DNA of 64,000 nucleotides from Aquilaria yunnanensis (GCA_039654915.1 CM077599.1:75236001-75300000); one strand, 5' to 3'. Shown: positions 24,619-36,151, counted from the stretch's first letter. The notes: generated by a model not told the origin, from the letters alone. Made by a program: numbers and translations.

Positions 24619-25650
24619 ACCAATTATTATTGGCCATCTTTATTTAAGGATGCATATACCTTTGTGATAACATGTGATAGATGCCAAAGGTTAGAAAACA
24701 TTTCTAGGAGAGATGAAATGCCATTGCAAAATATTCTTGAGGTAGAAGTGTTTGATTTATGGGGTATAGATTTTATGGGTCCTTTTCCTCCCTCATTTAG
24801 TAATCATTATATTTTGCTTGCGGTTGATTATGTTTCTAAGTAGGTGGAAGCCATTGCCACGCCTTCTTGTGATACTAATGTGGTTGTCAGGTTCCTTCAA
24901 AGGAATATTTTTGCAAGATTTGGAGTACCTAGAGCTATTATCTCCAACGAGGGATCACACTTCATCAACAAGACTTTGGTTCAAGCTCTAGTGAAGTATG
25001 GTGTATGGCATAAAGTGTCCTTCCCATATCATCCAAAAATGAATGGCCAAGCCAAAATTTCAAATTGGGAGATCGAGAAAATATTGGAGAAGACGGTAGG
25101 CATTAATAAAAAATATTGGTCACAAAAGTTGAGTGATACACTTTAGGCATATCGAATGGCATTCAAGACACCAATTAGAATGTCTCTGTATCAACTTGTG
25201 TTTGGGAAGACTTGCCACTTACCAGTGGAGTTGGAGCACAAGTTATATTGGGAGGCGAAAAAGATGAATTTTGAGTTGAAGAACGCCTAAGAAAAGAGAG
25301 CCCTCCAATTAAATGAGTTAGATGAAATCCACCTTGATGCTTATGAGAATGCAAGGATTTACAAAGAGAGAACGAAGCTTTGGCATGAAAAGATGCTTGT
25401 GAAGAAGGATTTCCAACCGGGCCAAAAAGTGTTGCTTTTTAATTCAAGGTTGAGACCTTTTCCGAGAAAGTTGAAGTCTAAGTGGTCAGGCCCGTTTGAG
25501 GTGGTTAAGGTGATGTCATATGGAGCGGTGGAGCTCAAGGGGCAAGATGGTTCCACATTCCAAGTTAATGGCCAATGAGTGAAGGCCTATTTTGGTGATG
25601 AACTCCATCACATTGGCCAAGTGATCCTGGCCGAACCTGACCCTTAAAGG
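24430..25650 (+). pseudogene. Gypsy integrase
   Basis: The HHCC finger reads [13 protein letters not shown]...CDRCQR (24550-24690). In the core, DLWGIDFMGP keeps the first catalytic Asp, but the second site reads ISNEGSHF (Asn for Asp, about 24945) and the third reads NGQAKISN (Lys for Glu, about 25048). The C-terminal domain is visible as FQPGQKVLLFNSRLRPFPRK and SKWSGPFEVVKV (25410-25510). Several stops occur. Both the broken frame and the substituted residues indicate a dead enzyme. Confidence 0.85.
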
Positions 25651-27123
25651 TGTATTCAAAGATGCCTAGCTAAAGGCATAAAACCAAACGCTAGTCGGGA
25701 GGCAACCCCATTTCCATTATCTTTTCTTTCCATTTCTTGAGTTTTTCTATGATTTAGTTGTCTTTTCTATTTATTTTGTGATTATCTGGTGTTCTGTTGT
25801 GTTTATGTAGAGTTGGAAAAACCAAAGGAAGGAGAAATGATGGGATGGACAACACAAGTTCAACACAGGAAAGTGCAACTCTTTGAAAGGTCAAGGTCTA
25901 AGTAAGTAAGTATAAAGACTTAGGGGGTTAAACTGTAAAACACTGAAAAAATAAGGGTATCGCCAATTTGCAAAAATTGGTAGAACGTTTCATAGCGTTG
26001 GCGATGTGTCGCCAGAAATTTGCCCTGAGCGATGACGCATCGCCGAAGCCTGAAACTGTCATTTTTATCACTTTTGGTTTCATCTTTCCTCACTTTTACA
26101 CTTACCCCTTTACCCAAAAACCTCTCAAGTCTCAAACCCTAGCCCTTCTGTAAGCCTCACGGTTCAATTTTCTTGTTGATTTTCTTCTCAACATTCGAAG
26201 CAAGTAAGTTCTTCTTCTTCTTCTTCTTCTTCTTCCTTTTCTCTTGTTCTTTTCGATGCTTTTATTGGGTGCGAATCGTGCTTCCTTGCGGGGCCATGAA
26301 ATTGATCAATTGCACTTTGGTTTTATGGATTTCTTGCTTGATTTTGATCTACATTAAGTATATGTATGTGTTGGGAGTGTTTTATGGCTTGGGTTATGGA
26401 TTTGGATTAAGAATCATAGTTAGAAAATTGGCTACTAAGAAAGCCAAGAAATTTTCATGGCAATTTCTTGATGATGCTTATTCTTGTTGGTTGATGGACT
26501 CCAAAAGTTTTATTTACAAGAATTAGGAGTGGGTCAAGTTTGAACTCCTACCAATTTGCTCTAGTTTGATTGAATTTGACGTTTGATTGTTTTCGAAATA
26601 GTGTCACTCAAGTTTCACCATAGGTATTTTCCACAACAATGTGGCTTCATGTGCTTATTGTTTATCTTAATTCTTTGTGTGGGTTGCATCTTGGGATAGC
26701 ATATTGCAAGTTTACGTCGTTGGTTTACACCCAGAAGCATGATTTTCATATGTAGCAAGGGTAAGAATTGTGTTATGGAATATTGTGGGGATTCTTGTGA
26801 TAGCATATTCAGGGGCATACAACTCTTGGCCTAGGCTTTGTTCTTCATCATTGATTGCTCAATTAGCAAGTATGCATTGCATATATGCCTAATTCCAACT
26901 TGGTCATGCCTCACAACACCTAGAAAGATGTCATAGAGTGCTTGAATATGCTTGCATGAACATGAATTAGGTAATGAAATATCTCACCTGTGCATGAGTT
27001 TTTCTTGTGTATTTCTCCAAGTTGAAGTTTGTATTTGTGGTCGTGAATGCTAGTTCTTTGTTCCCTTAATTTTTCATGTGAAGGAATTTGACATTGAATT
27101 TTGTGTTTGGCTTTGTAGGAAAC
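25651..27123 (+). other. Gypsy non-coding tract between pol and the 3' ORF
   Basis: No coding domain. It contains an inverted copy of an LTR module (25957-26012), a (TTC)n run at 26211-26236, and a hydrophobic open frame at 26173-26526 that I do not regard as a gene. In relatives this region precedes the 3' ORF and may supply its leader. Confidence 0.6.
25957..26012 (-). repeat. Inverted copy of LTR module inside the gypsy element
   Basis: TCGCCAATTTGCAAAAATTG followed by AGAACG and GCGTTGGCGATGTGTCGCC is the reverse complement of LTR sequence at 18817-18878 (and about 30361-30425), with few differences over about 55 bp. A further GATGACGCATCGCC follows at 26031-26044. Confidence 0.8.
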
Positions 27124-28052
27124 ATGAGTCGCAAGTTTATGCCAGTTCATTCTATTAATGAAAAGGGAATGGGTAAAAGGATCCGCGAGGAGGAGCCTCA
27201 AGAACCTCCTTATGAAAAGAACCGTTTTGTCTCTTCTTGGGCGCACAACTACATTGAAGGGTTTGTGAATTGCAAGTTTACACCGGAGTGGGGTTTTGAC
27301 TTCTCCAAGAAGGAAAATGAGGGTATTCTGAGAGTAGTGGAGAGGCGATGGTGGCAGCACTGGGTTGCTCATCCTCAGGCAGAAGTACCCAAAATGCTGA
27401 TCATGGAGTTCTATGTTAACGTCATGGGGGCATATTATTTGAATCATTAGGAGAAATTTTGCTTTGTGAGGACCCGCTGCGTGCACTACGATGCTTCAAT
27501 TATCAACACTTTGCTTCAAATTAACCCGCTCATTGGTGAATCAGTCAAGGAAGCCTCACTTGAGCAAATGGCTTAGATAGTTTGCAGGCACCCTGTCAAC
27601 TGGACAATGAGTAAGGATCAGTCTAACAGGAAGCTTTACTTTAGCTCATCAGCTTTTCTGCCCAAGATGAGAGCGTGGAATTACTTTATCTCCTCTCACC
27701 TCGTCCTGATGAATCACGTTCGGGAGGTCACCTCGGACCATTTGGAGTCCTATATTGCATTACGTGTGATTTCCAGGTGGATGTGGGACGTTTAATCCTC
27801 AAGCATATCCTTTGTGCTGCAAAGACGAAGTGGGGGAACCTACCCTTCTTATAGTTGATCACCAGCTTGCTTTTGAGGGCTTGGGTCAACTTGGAGGACC
27901 CCATGCAAGTATCTTTGGTCATAAGACCTATTTCTGTGGATAAGCTAAGTGGAACACTAGTGGGCATTCAAGAAGTAGCTTCAGAGGACGAGGAGGAAGA
28001 AGCTGCTCATAATCAAGCGCAAGTTGAAGAGGAGGAGGAAGAGGAAAAATAG
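27124..28052 (+). pseudogene. Gypsy 3' ORF, 'putative plant transposon protein' domain
   Basis: Starts MSRKFMPVHSINEK at 27124. The WAHNYIEGFVNCKFTPEWGF and EFYVNVMGAYY blocks, then FVRTRCVHYDASIINTLL, NRKLYFSSSAFLPKMRAW and SDHLESYIALRVISRWMW, follow the order of the domain annotated as Transposase_32 in plant Athila-like elements. Despite that name it is not a DNA transposase; its role is unknown. TAG codons at about 27450 and 27575 and a TAA at 27793 interrupt it. An acidic tail (EDEEEEAAHNQ, 27855-28052) lies in another frame. Confidence 0.7.
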
Positions 28053-30150
28053 TATCAGGAGCAAGATCAGGGGGGAGATGAGCAAGGGGGGACTTATGAG
28101 CAGTTGATCGACCCTGCTACTACCACTCCAGCATCATTAGTTGTGGCGCTAAAGAAGATGTATATCCTAATGAAGGAGTAGCATAGTGAATTGGTAGCCC
28201 ATTTTGAATCGGTTAGTCGTACCTTAACTTCATTTACTAGAGAAATGCGTGAGGGCATATCTCCCCTCGCCGGCAGTCATGAATCCCTCTCTAGCCAAGT
28301 TTGTTAGGGCCACCAGCAGTAGCAGTAACCGTAGAGCCTACCACGGGAATACCCCAATTTCCAACCCATTCCTCCTCATTTCCATCCATGGGCATACTAG
28401 TGGAACATGCCACATCCTTCTAGTCATCCCCCTCCATTCTACCACATTTTGGTCATCTCCGTGATTCGTCTGAAGGTCCATCTTCCTTTTCTCTGGCCGG
28501 CGACTCTTCCGGCCACGGTGACATAGGCGAGGATTAGTTAGGGGTGGGAACATCTACGCCCAGGTATGATTCTTGAACAACTCCTCTCTATTCTTCACTC
28601 CTATTAAGGACAAAATTGTGTTTAAGTTTAGGGGGTTTTTGTTTGATAGCCATGCATGATATTCCTTGTTTGTTTTCATTGTTTTTTGTTTTATCGTGTT
28701 TGTTGGTTGCTTTAATCTAAGTTTTTTTCTTTAGAATTAGGTTAATCTCGTTTGTTTCATTGAGGGTGACCTTCTTTTTTCATGTTTTTCTTTCATTTAA
28801 TCTTTGTAGGTTGCATGTAGGAGTATATAGGTTGATTTCTTTTCGTGCTTTCTTATTTTATTTTCTTAAGACCTAATGGAAATCATTGTTGCATGCGAAT
28901 GGATTTGGTTGCTAGTTTTACTCTCTTGAAGTTTTGGTGAATTCAAAAAATTAGTTTTGCAACTTTTGGTGGAACCTTTCTGGTGTGATGTTTTGAGCTT
29001 TGGCTTAGTATGCTATGGACTTGTTCTCTTTTGAGATACTTATGCTATGTTTCAATCTAGAACTTGCTTGAGGACCCGTTCAAACCCACAGTAGTTGTAT
29101 GAAATTTGAAGCTCATTTGGTTTCTTAGGATGAACTGCTTCCCCAAATGGCTAACCCTATCATACTTCCCCTTAGTAAGCCCCTTTGTGTCTAAGTGCTC
29201 ATTTCTTTGTTTCATTCATACTTTCACTATCTTTATATCATTTTTTTCACTTGAGGTGGAAAATGTAAATCATGGGCTTAGAAGAGGCTGCATTAAGTTG
29301 AATGAATTTGAAAAATAAGAGAAAGTTTGGGGGGGTCTTGTTTTCAATTTGTTGATTTAAAAAAATAAAAAAAAACTACTACTCTGCCGTTTCATAGTAT
29401 CAAAGTAGGTTGGGGTTTTCTTCTAAAGCAAGAGTTGATCACAGCTCGAAAAGATGCATGAAACATGAGTATGATTAAAAAAAATAATAAGAAAAATCAC
29501 CTTGGATTGTATTGAGTTAGTAGCTTGGGTATAGGAAAAGCTCCTATTTGTGCACTTGTTAAACAGCGAAATACATGAAGAGGATTTGTTTTTTTTTTTT
29601 TTTTTAAAAAGACAAGAGTTGGGGTTTTTTTTTTTTTTGAGTTGGTTAAGAGGTGTATTGTGCTGGTGGACTTTGGATCGTACATTTGTTCAATTCGTTT
29701 GTTTTTTTTAAGGCCTTGATTTAAATTTCCTCACCTCTTAGCTCCACTTAGAAAGCCTTCATCCAGTTTCTCTTCCTTTCCCTAGCCCAGCCCCATTACA
29801 ACCTTTGGAAAAATCATTTGAGCTTTGAGTTTTATGCAATTTTCGGTAAAGGAATAAGGTAGGGGAGGTTGGATCCTGTTGCAAGTCTATGGAAAGAAAC
29901 ATAGTATAAGTTTCAAGTTGCTTGGCATAACTTCTCTAGAAGAAATTGAGCTTAAGTGAGGAGGGTGTGACTCCTCAAAGGTTTCACCTTAAGTGGCAAA
30001 ATTTTTTTTTCCTTAGTCACCATTTCTTCTTTTGAAGTTGAACTAGTGGATTGTCGAAGTTCAGGTGTGGCGATTGGTTGTCGGTGTAGTTTCTATGTTT
30101 TGTTGTGTTTGGTTAGGTTAGGCATGCTAGGGATTAGCTTGGGTTTAAGT
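28053..30150 (+). other. Gypsy 3' spacer
   Basis: T-rich non-coding sequence with T runs (29589-29605, 29626-29637). A short proline/serine-rich remnant near 28290-28540, in broken frames, may be the end of the 3' ORF. Confidence 0.6.
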
Positions 30151-30161
30151 TGGGGGGAGTT
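30151..30161 (+). promoter_or_regulatory. Gypsy polypurine tract
   Basis: TGGGGGGAGTT directly abuts the 3' LTR start at 30162, the expected plus-strand primer position. Confidence 0.8.
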
Positions 30162-31621
30162 TGTTAGGAACATAATTTAACAGTCAAAGTTGTTGCCTTT
30201 TCGACAACTTTGACCGCAAATTACTTGTATTTCTTCCATTCTTTCTTAGTATTTTCTTGTTTTGCTTGGCTTTTTACAGGTTAGATGGTGTTGTGGATGT
30301 AGTGGGATTGAGCGATACGAAGCTTAGGCATGCAAAGTTGATGTAGATGAAATAAAGCATTGGCAAACGCGTTGCCAACATTACTAGCGTTCTGTCGATT
30401 TTTGCAAATTGGCGACGCGTTACCGCCAACTCGACCCGGTTGGTGATTCGTCGCTAACCTTTCCTATGTTTCGCCTGAGCCTCATGATTTTTATGGTCTT
30501 TTAGGCCTTCCTACCTGATGACCTGTTCTTGGAAGAAGGATTTCTATCCCTTTAGGGTTTGGAAGCCAAAAGAATGAGTGAGGAGGCCTTAGGTATTAAT
30601 AGTTGGAGGAAATGAAGAGCTAATCATCAACCTTGGCACATTTTTCTTCTCTTCTCATCTTGGGATAGCCACCATTAGAGAAGGTTGGAAGCTTGAAGAA
30701 GGAGACTAGGAGTCAATGAGACTTAGACTACTAGAATCCATCTTGGATTTCTTCTTTTCCCTTTCTTATTTAGTGGATTTTCATGGATTATTTGTTTACG
30801 GGGTTGATGTTGAAAGATATGATGGATTGTGAGTAGATCACTACATCTTTCTAGGATGATTCCTCTATTTCTTGCCATTCAATGGATCTTTGCTGACTTT
30901 TTATAGATATGGATCCCTTTGTGTTGCCTATTCTTATGCTAAATGTTTGTGTGTTGAATGGCCACCTCACACAAATCACAATCCTACTTTGTTCTTGAGA
31001 GAAAGAAAGGGGATGGAAAAGAAGAATAGGGCATAATGGGTTTATTAGATTAGAGGTAATCTATGAATTTATTAGCTGTTTGAAATAGGGTTAAGGCTTA
31101 ATCCATCGTAGGTTAAAAAATGAGCTTGAGAAATGCCTTGTTTAATCTTAGGTGAGCAAAAACTTGTTTTGAGAAAGAGGTATTTGAACTTTGAACCTCT
31201 ACACCACACAATGGGTGAATATCCTAGGACTTCAATTAACTTGGATAGCAAGGAAAGGGAATGGAATCCTAGGGAGATGGTCTTTTCATTTATAGCATCT
31301 TAGCCTAGTCTATTTTAGTAACCTTTGCGTTCATTTAGCTTAACATCTTACATTGCATTAGTTAGTTAGTAACTTCATTCACTCTATCTCAATACTTTCT
31401 TTTTTTTTACACTTATCCACATAATCAATCCTAAATCTTGTTTATTTCAATTGCTTTCTTTTCCATGGTAGTTTAGGTAACCTGAGTAGCTAAAATTTGA
31501 GTCTTGATAAAATCATACTATCTCTTGGGACGATATCCATATTTGCCCTTTTGCACATGACGACATCGTATACTTGCGGGTGAATAGGGGTTACAAATTT
31601 AAAGCTATTGGTTTCACAACA
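30162..31621 (+). repeat. Gypsy 3' LTR
   Basis: 1460 bp, TGTTAGGAAC...GTTTCACAACA. Partner of 18599-20062. Confidence 0.9.
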
Positions 31622-32162
31622 ATCATTATGCTTCATTGTCCCATGCACGACCACCAGCCACCTCACTATGATGTTTTGTACAAGTTACTCCCTGATGTGC
31701 ATTTTCCATCCATCGAGGAACAAAGTCGCATTGTTTATCAAGGTCTGAGGACTATGTCAAATAGTTTATAAACTTTGAGGATTAAGTCATGCTGAGCCAA
31801 AGTTAAAGAATCAACTCATGCGGGTTGAAAAAGTTTGAGGACTAATGATGCATTTAGACCCAAAGTATATTCAAACACTTCATTTCATATGGATTGAAAA
31901 ATGGTACCTGGCTTAGATCAAAATGTATTAAAATTCATAGAACAAATTTTATGTTTATGTAGTTTGTAATTTTGACACCTAAATTTTAAGCAGTTGTGGA
32001 AGGCTACAGTTATTTAATACTCTCTTACTCTCGAATGTTTGCCACTTTTCCTTGTTTTTTGCTTTAAAATGTTTATCATATTTATTTATTTATACAATTT
32101 CTTTCAAATATTTGCCCAACTCTATAAGTAGCTTCTATATGTGTAAAGTTGTTAGGGAGCAA
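31622..32162. other. End of the outer MULE-like element and intergenic flank
   Basis: 31622-31860 is the remaining right end of the MULE-like element, including its inverted repeat. 31870-32162 is AT-rich intergenic sequence with nothing recognisable. Confidence 0.5.
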
Positions 32163-32589
32163 AACAGAATAAGGTAAAATAGGCGAATTACCTACTCAAC
32201 TTTATGCCCTAACGGATATCAGCTACTGAATATTTTTTGTTGTTAAAAAGACCATTAAAGTTTTCATCAGTTATGATATTGACTACTAAAATTTTTAATG
32301 TGGACAAATTAGTCACTTATCAAATTAACGGAGAGAATATTATGTTAATTTTAGAATAAAAAGAACCACATAATCACCATCCTTGTGGGCAAATTACAAT
32401 ATTTATATCCAAACTATGTCCATTGACTCACGTAGGCCACTGGACTAAAAATAATAACAATCTATTTCAAGTCACTTCATTCCTCTTCTCCCTCTCACCG
32501 ACGATAATTAAAATTAGACGCAATTGAACCAGGAGGTTGTTGAATCGGGAGGCGATTGATCCAGGATGGGAATCAAAGAGGATTTTGAT

Positions 32590-32815
32590 TGAGATCAGAG
32601 AGGGTCTTCATCAATGATCGTTGTGCGAATTGGAGAAGGGGTTCATTAAGAACATCGTGTTTTTGTCGAGATTATGGGCAAATCAGAGATGACATTCGTC
32701 GAGATCAGAGGCGAATCGGAAAAGGCCTTCGTTGAGATCATGGCGCAAATAAAAGACAACTTTCGTTGAGATCGTGGAGAGAATTGGAGACGGCTTTGGT
32801 TGAGATGATGACGGG
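32590..32815. repeat. Degenerate minisatellite, unit about 45-50 bp
   Basis: The block (T/G)TCGTTGAGATCATGG with AATCGGAGA-type spacer recurs at least four times with substitutions. It gives repetitive open frames on the - strand (ISTK repeats) that I do not regard as a gene. Confidence 0.6.
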
Positions 32816-33024
32816 GAAAAAAACCATGTGAATTACCGGCACTAGAGGATGTGTCACCTCTTGGCTTGTAAAGCTTTTCCTGTCCCACTACTACCCCATC
32901 CACGTCACTGTTCGGTGACTTGTAATTTCACCATTGGCGGAACGTTTAGGGGGAAGAGAGAAAAAGTATAGTTTAAGGGGATTTGTAATGTTGGATAAAA
33001 GTTTAAGGGCTAAAATAGGTATTG

Positions 33025-35723
33025 CGTAAATAGCACTCATCATCCCTGAACTAAGACCTATATTTTGGGTTCATCCTGGAACTATAAAACGTTACACCAT
33101 TCATCCTCTAACTATGAAAATGCTACATTATTCATCACGTTGTTAATTATAACCGTAAATAACCGTTAAAATGGACGGAAAAAAAGTAGAAAAATTAGTT
33201 TTAACCCTTGAAAATTTTCCATTTACCCTATAAACCTCAACACTTTTACATCTCTCAATCAAACCACTTTCACCTAGCCTTCTCCTGACAGATTACAAAT
33301 CTAAAGAACATAATGCTTAATCAAGGTGGAAGAAAATGAGACAACTTTTTAGACTGCTAAATGTCTCCTTAATTTTCCAAAGGCCATTAGCAAACCATGG
33401 AAAATTTCCTTCAAATCTAGAACAGACAATAAATTAGGTAATACATTTGTGTATGTTAGTTTAGGTTTAACCCATCTGCTTAAATCGAATGGACAAATTC
33501 TTAGACGCATGCTTGACTTTAGATTCAAATCGAATCGGCCAAAGAATCAGAACAACCTTCGTTGTCTGCTCTAGCGGATGCCTAGGAAGATGCCACCTTT
33601 TCGTCCTCTCTTATTTGCTCTCTTTGTTTTGCATTGAGCTTGTTTTTGTTGGGAATCCGAACGAGTTTCACACTATTAAATTAGCAGGCACCAGGATCGG
33701 ATTGTAGAAATAATCACACGGGTACCTTGTTTTCGAAATTCCACAAACGCAGAATTCTCCAAGCTTAACACGCTCGAATTCCTTCTCTTCCGGTTGTACT
33801 ATATGAGTGTTTGTGCTATTATTGTTGATAGACTAATTATGTCTCTCTATCTTTTTTTTTCAATAATACACAACCATTCCTTTTATAGCCAAAATACAAT
33901 AGCTTCTCTTAGAAGCTAAAGTACAACTTTTTTTAGAAGTTGGACCGGGTAGAGTTTAGAATGTGGCGTGGGACCCTTGGGATCTCTTAATCCTGTCAAA
34001 TTAGTCCTCAACTAATTTATTGTTTACAAGTCAGTACAACATATTATACGACCTTGTAAAATCTCCCAGGATTTCAGAGACAATTCACAAGTACCCATTT
34101 TATTCTATTCCGTTCACCGTCCAATATTGTTGCACATAATCCGGACTAGACCAACCACATCCAAAACGTGGTACTGTCAATACGGAATTAAATATGTGCA
34201 CGTCTCTTCAAGTTTATTCGGACTTTAAACAATTTAGAAAAATATTTATAAAATCTATATATACCATATATATAATTTTATATATAGAAAATAATATTTC
34301 CAAAACAATATTTTTCTAAATTGACCACGTGGATTTCTTAATCCGAAAAACCAAGAGACTTACTCCACAATATTCACTCTTATTTCAAGAGCGGTGAATT
34401 CTATGTTGAATAATCATGAACTTAACATGTTACATTTATGTGATCCAACATGTCCAAGTATATCCTATATTAGGCATCATTGGTTGACATATCAAAATCA
34501 CATAAAGTATACATTTAAATTCATATTATTCTCAAGTCTACGGAATAAATAACATTTACTCTTTCTCAACAGTTGAAGGTCTAAGAGTAATTGATTTGGT
34601 CCTGTTCAAATATTTATCTCCATAAATATCCACATACACATTAGGAATCAATATTCCAGTGATTGAGACAAATCACTCTATCTCATATAGTAATGTCATA
34701 TGTGCAATCTTTTATGAGTAATCAACAATCTTTTATGAGTAATCAACCCATGTATATACTCATAGATTGTGAACACCTTTTAAAGAACTACAAAGATGAA
34801 TTAAGTCTCATGTGGCATGATCTCCATCATTCATCAATTCATATATAATATAGTTCTTATGGGTTTATCACAATAGGAGATAAGTTGGCTTTGATGAGCA
34901 CAACAAATCTTTCAGTTTTCACTCGCTCTTGTTTTCTCTCTATTTTCGCTCTCTCTGTTCACTCTTTTTGCATTGCACCTTGTTTTGCATTGAGCTTAAA
35001 GTGTGTGAGAAAAGTAACCAATGAGCGATCATCGATGAGCGCTGCTTAAAAAGCTTTAGTAGCATCTTCCTCTTACGCTCTCTCCATTGTTTCTCCTCCT
35101 CTTCGGGATTGACAGTGGGATTTGGCAGAGGGGTCTCCTGGAAGTGAATCCAAAACAAGCTCTCCTCGCACCTCGACCCCCAAAGCCGTAACAAATTTCT
35201 ATGCTTCAAGGAACAACTCTACCAGTTCGTTACTCTCTCTGTTTTCTATTCCCCTTCTCTCTCTGCCAATCCTTCTAGCTTGTAAATCTGCACAAGTTTC
35301 GGAATCCTTTCTTTCTTCTTGGATTCCCTGGCTTGCAACAAGCAAATCCTTTCATTTCTAGGTTCAATCTTTATGTTTCATAATAGGTGCTGCCAATTTG
35401 AAACATCTGCTTAAAGAGACTGTAGAGAGAATAAAACAGGTTTGGACCGTGAGGGATGAGTTTTATGGAATTCCCAAGAGTTTTGAGAAGGTGGTTTGAT
35501 TGTGATATGTAAATGTTTTGAGGCTTCTAAGGTAAATGTAAAGTTTTCAGGGGCTGAAACTAATTTTTTACTTTTTTTTTGTCCATTTTAACGGTTGCAG
35601 TTAATGAGATAAGACGAATGATGTAACATTTTCATAATTAAAGAACAAATGATGTAATGTTTTGTAGCGCGGGATGAATCCAAAACATGAGTTTTAGTTC
35701 ATGGACAGTGATTATTGTTTACC
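33025..35723. mobile_element. MULE-like element, family shared with 50664-51755
   Basis: The long terminal inverted repeats (33025 to about 33260, and about 35480-35723) share CATTCATCC, TTAACGG/CCGTTAA and TTTTGGRTTCATCC blocks with each other and with the element at 50664-51755. Flanking decamers match only about 6/10, so the target duplication is not secure. The interior holds a candidate solo LTR and CT-rich sequence, with no transposase. Confidence 0.65.
33647..34905. repeat. Candidate solo LTR
   Basis: Begins TGTTGGGAATCCG and ends GAGCACAACA, giving TGTTG/CAACA termini over 1259 bp of non-coding sequence. It contains a short tandem copy of AATCTTTTATGAGTAATCAA at 34706-34746. No matching 5-bp flanks were found. 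An 18-bp direct repeat (33624-33641, 34980-34997) flanks it at a distance, so other explanations remain open. Confidence 0.35.
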
Positions 35724-35944
35724 ATATATTTTATCTTTTTATTGTACACAGGTTTGTCACGTGTATTAGCACATCATCAAAATATTCTAAATCATCATAC
35801 AATTAGACAAAATTAGTAGTAGTGACCAATATATGTTTATAAGGTAACATTGATGATTGATTTAACTGTTAAAATACTTTGGTGGCTGATTTACCTATCA
35901 TGAATAGTTAAGTGACTAATTTACCCATTTTGCCAACAGAATAA

Positions 35945-36115
35945 ACACAGAAATTTAAACCATATTTCAAGCTTTGGTTTGATTGTAATATTCTTCTAGA
36001 ATGTGCATTATTAAGCATAGTTTTGGACTTCTCATAGAGAATTAATACGGTTATGTTTAAATTTTCAGAAGAATTCATAAGTAACTGTATTATTTGTCAC
36101 TAGCAATCATAATTA

Positions 36116-36151
<36 letters not shown>

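Larger units (their letters stand above)
18599..31621 (+). mobile_element. Athila-like Ty3/gypsy LTR retrotransposon, 13.0 kb, decayed
   Basis: LTRs of about 1.46 kb (18599-20062, 30162-31621) enclose, in order: primer site, gag, protease, RT, RNase H, integrase, a long non-coding tract, an extra ORF of the plant-transposon-protein type, another spacer and a polypurine tract. Gene order, size and the extra 3' ORF are those of the Athila lineage. Stops and frameshifts occur in all domains. Flanking pentamers (GCCTT and ATCAT) do not match, so the target duplication is lost or the ends have recombined. Confidence 0.85.
15909..31860. mobile_element. MULE-like element split by a hAT and a gypsy element
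   Basis: The left end (15909-16048) and right end (about 31750-31860) are inverted copies over roughly 130 bp; the blocks TCTTTTAACTTTGACTT / TTTAACTTTGGCT and repeated TTAGTCCT are shared. Flanks CAAAGCATA (15900-15908) and CAAAGTATA (31861-31869) are an 8/9 match of a 9-bp duplication, the Mutator-superfamily length. Own sequence is 15909-16056, 18221-18598 and 31622-31860, under 1 kb, with no transposase. Confidence 0.65.
32173..35934. mobile_element. MULE-like element with perfect 10-bp target duplication
   Basis: AACAGAATAA flanks both sides (32163-32172 and 35935-35944). The termini are inverted: left GGTAAAATAGGCGAATTA, right (reversed) GGCAAAATGGGTAAATTAG, with similarity continuing over about 200 bp (ATTAGTCACTTA occurs at both ends). 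It contains another MULE-like element (33025-35723) and a degenerate tandem repeat at 32590-32815. No transposase domain is recognisable. Confidence 0.8.

Noticed and set aside
26173..26526. Possible membrane protein downstream of gypsy integrase
   Set aside because: It starts in T-rich non-coding sequence with a (TTC)n run giving poly-Phe. There is no conserved domain, and relatives have a leader region there.
27124..27790. DNA transposase gene
   Set aside because: The 'plant transposon protein' domain lies between gypsy integrase and the 3' LTR, on the same strand as pol. It belongs to the LTR retrotransposon.
32646..32903. Repetitive protein (ISTK repeats) on the - strand
   Set aside because: The open frame comes from a degenerate minisatellite inside a MULE-like element.
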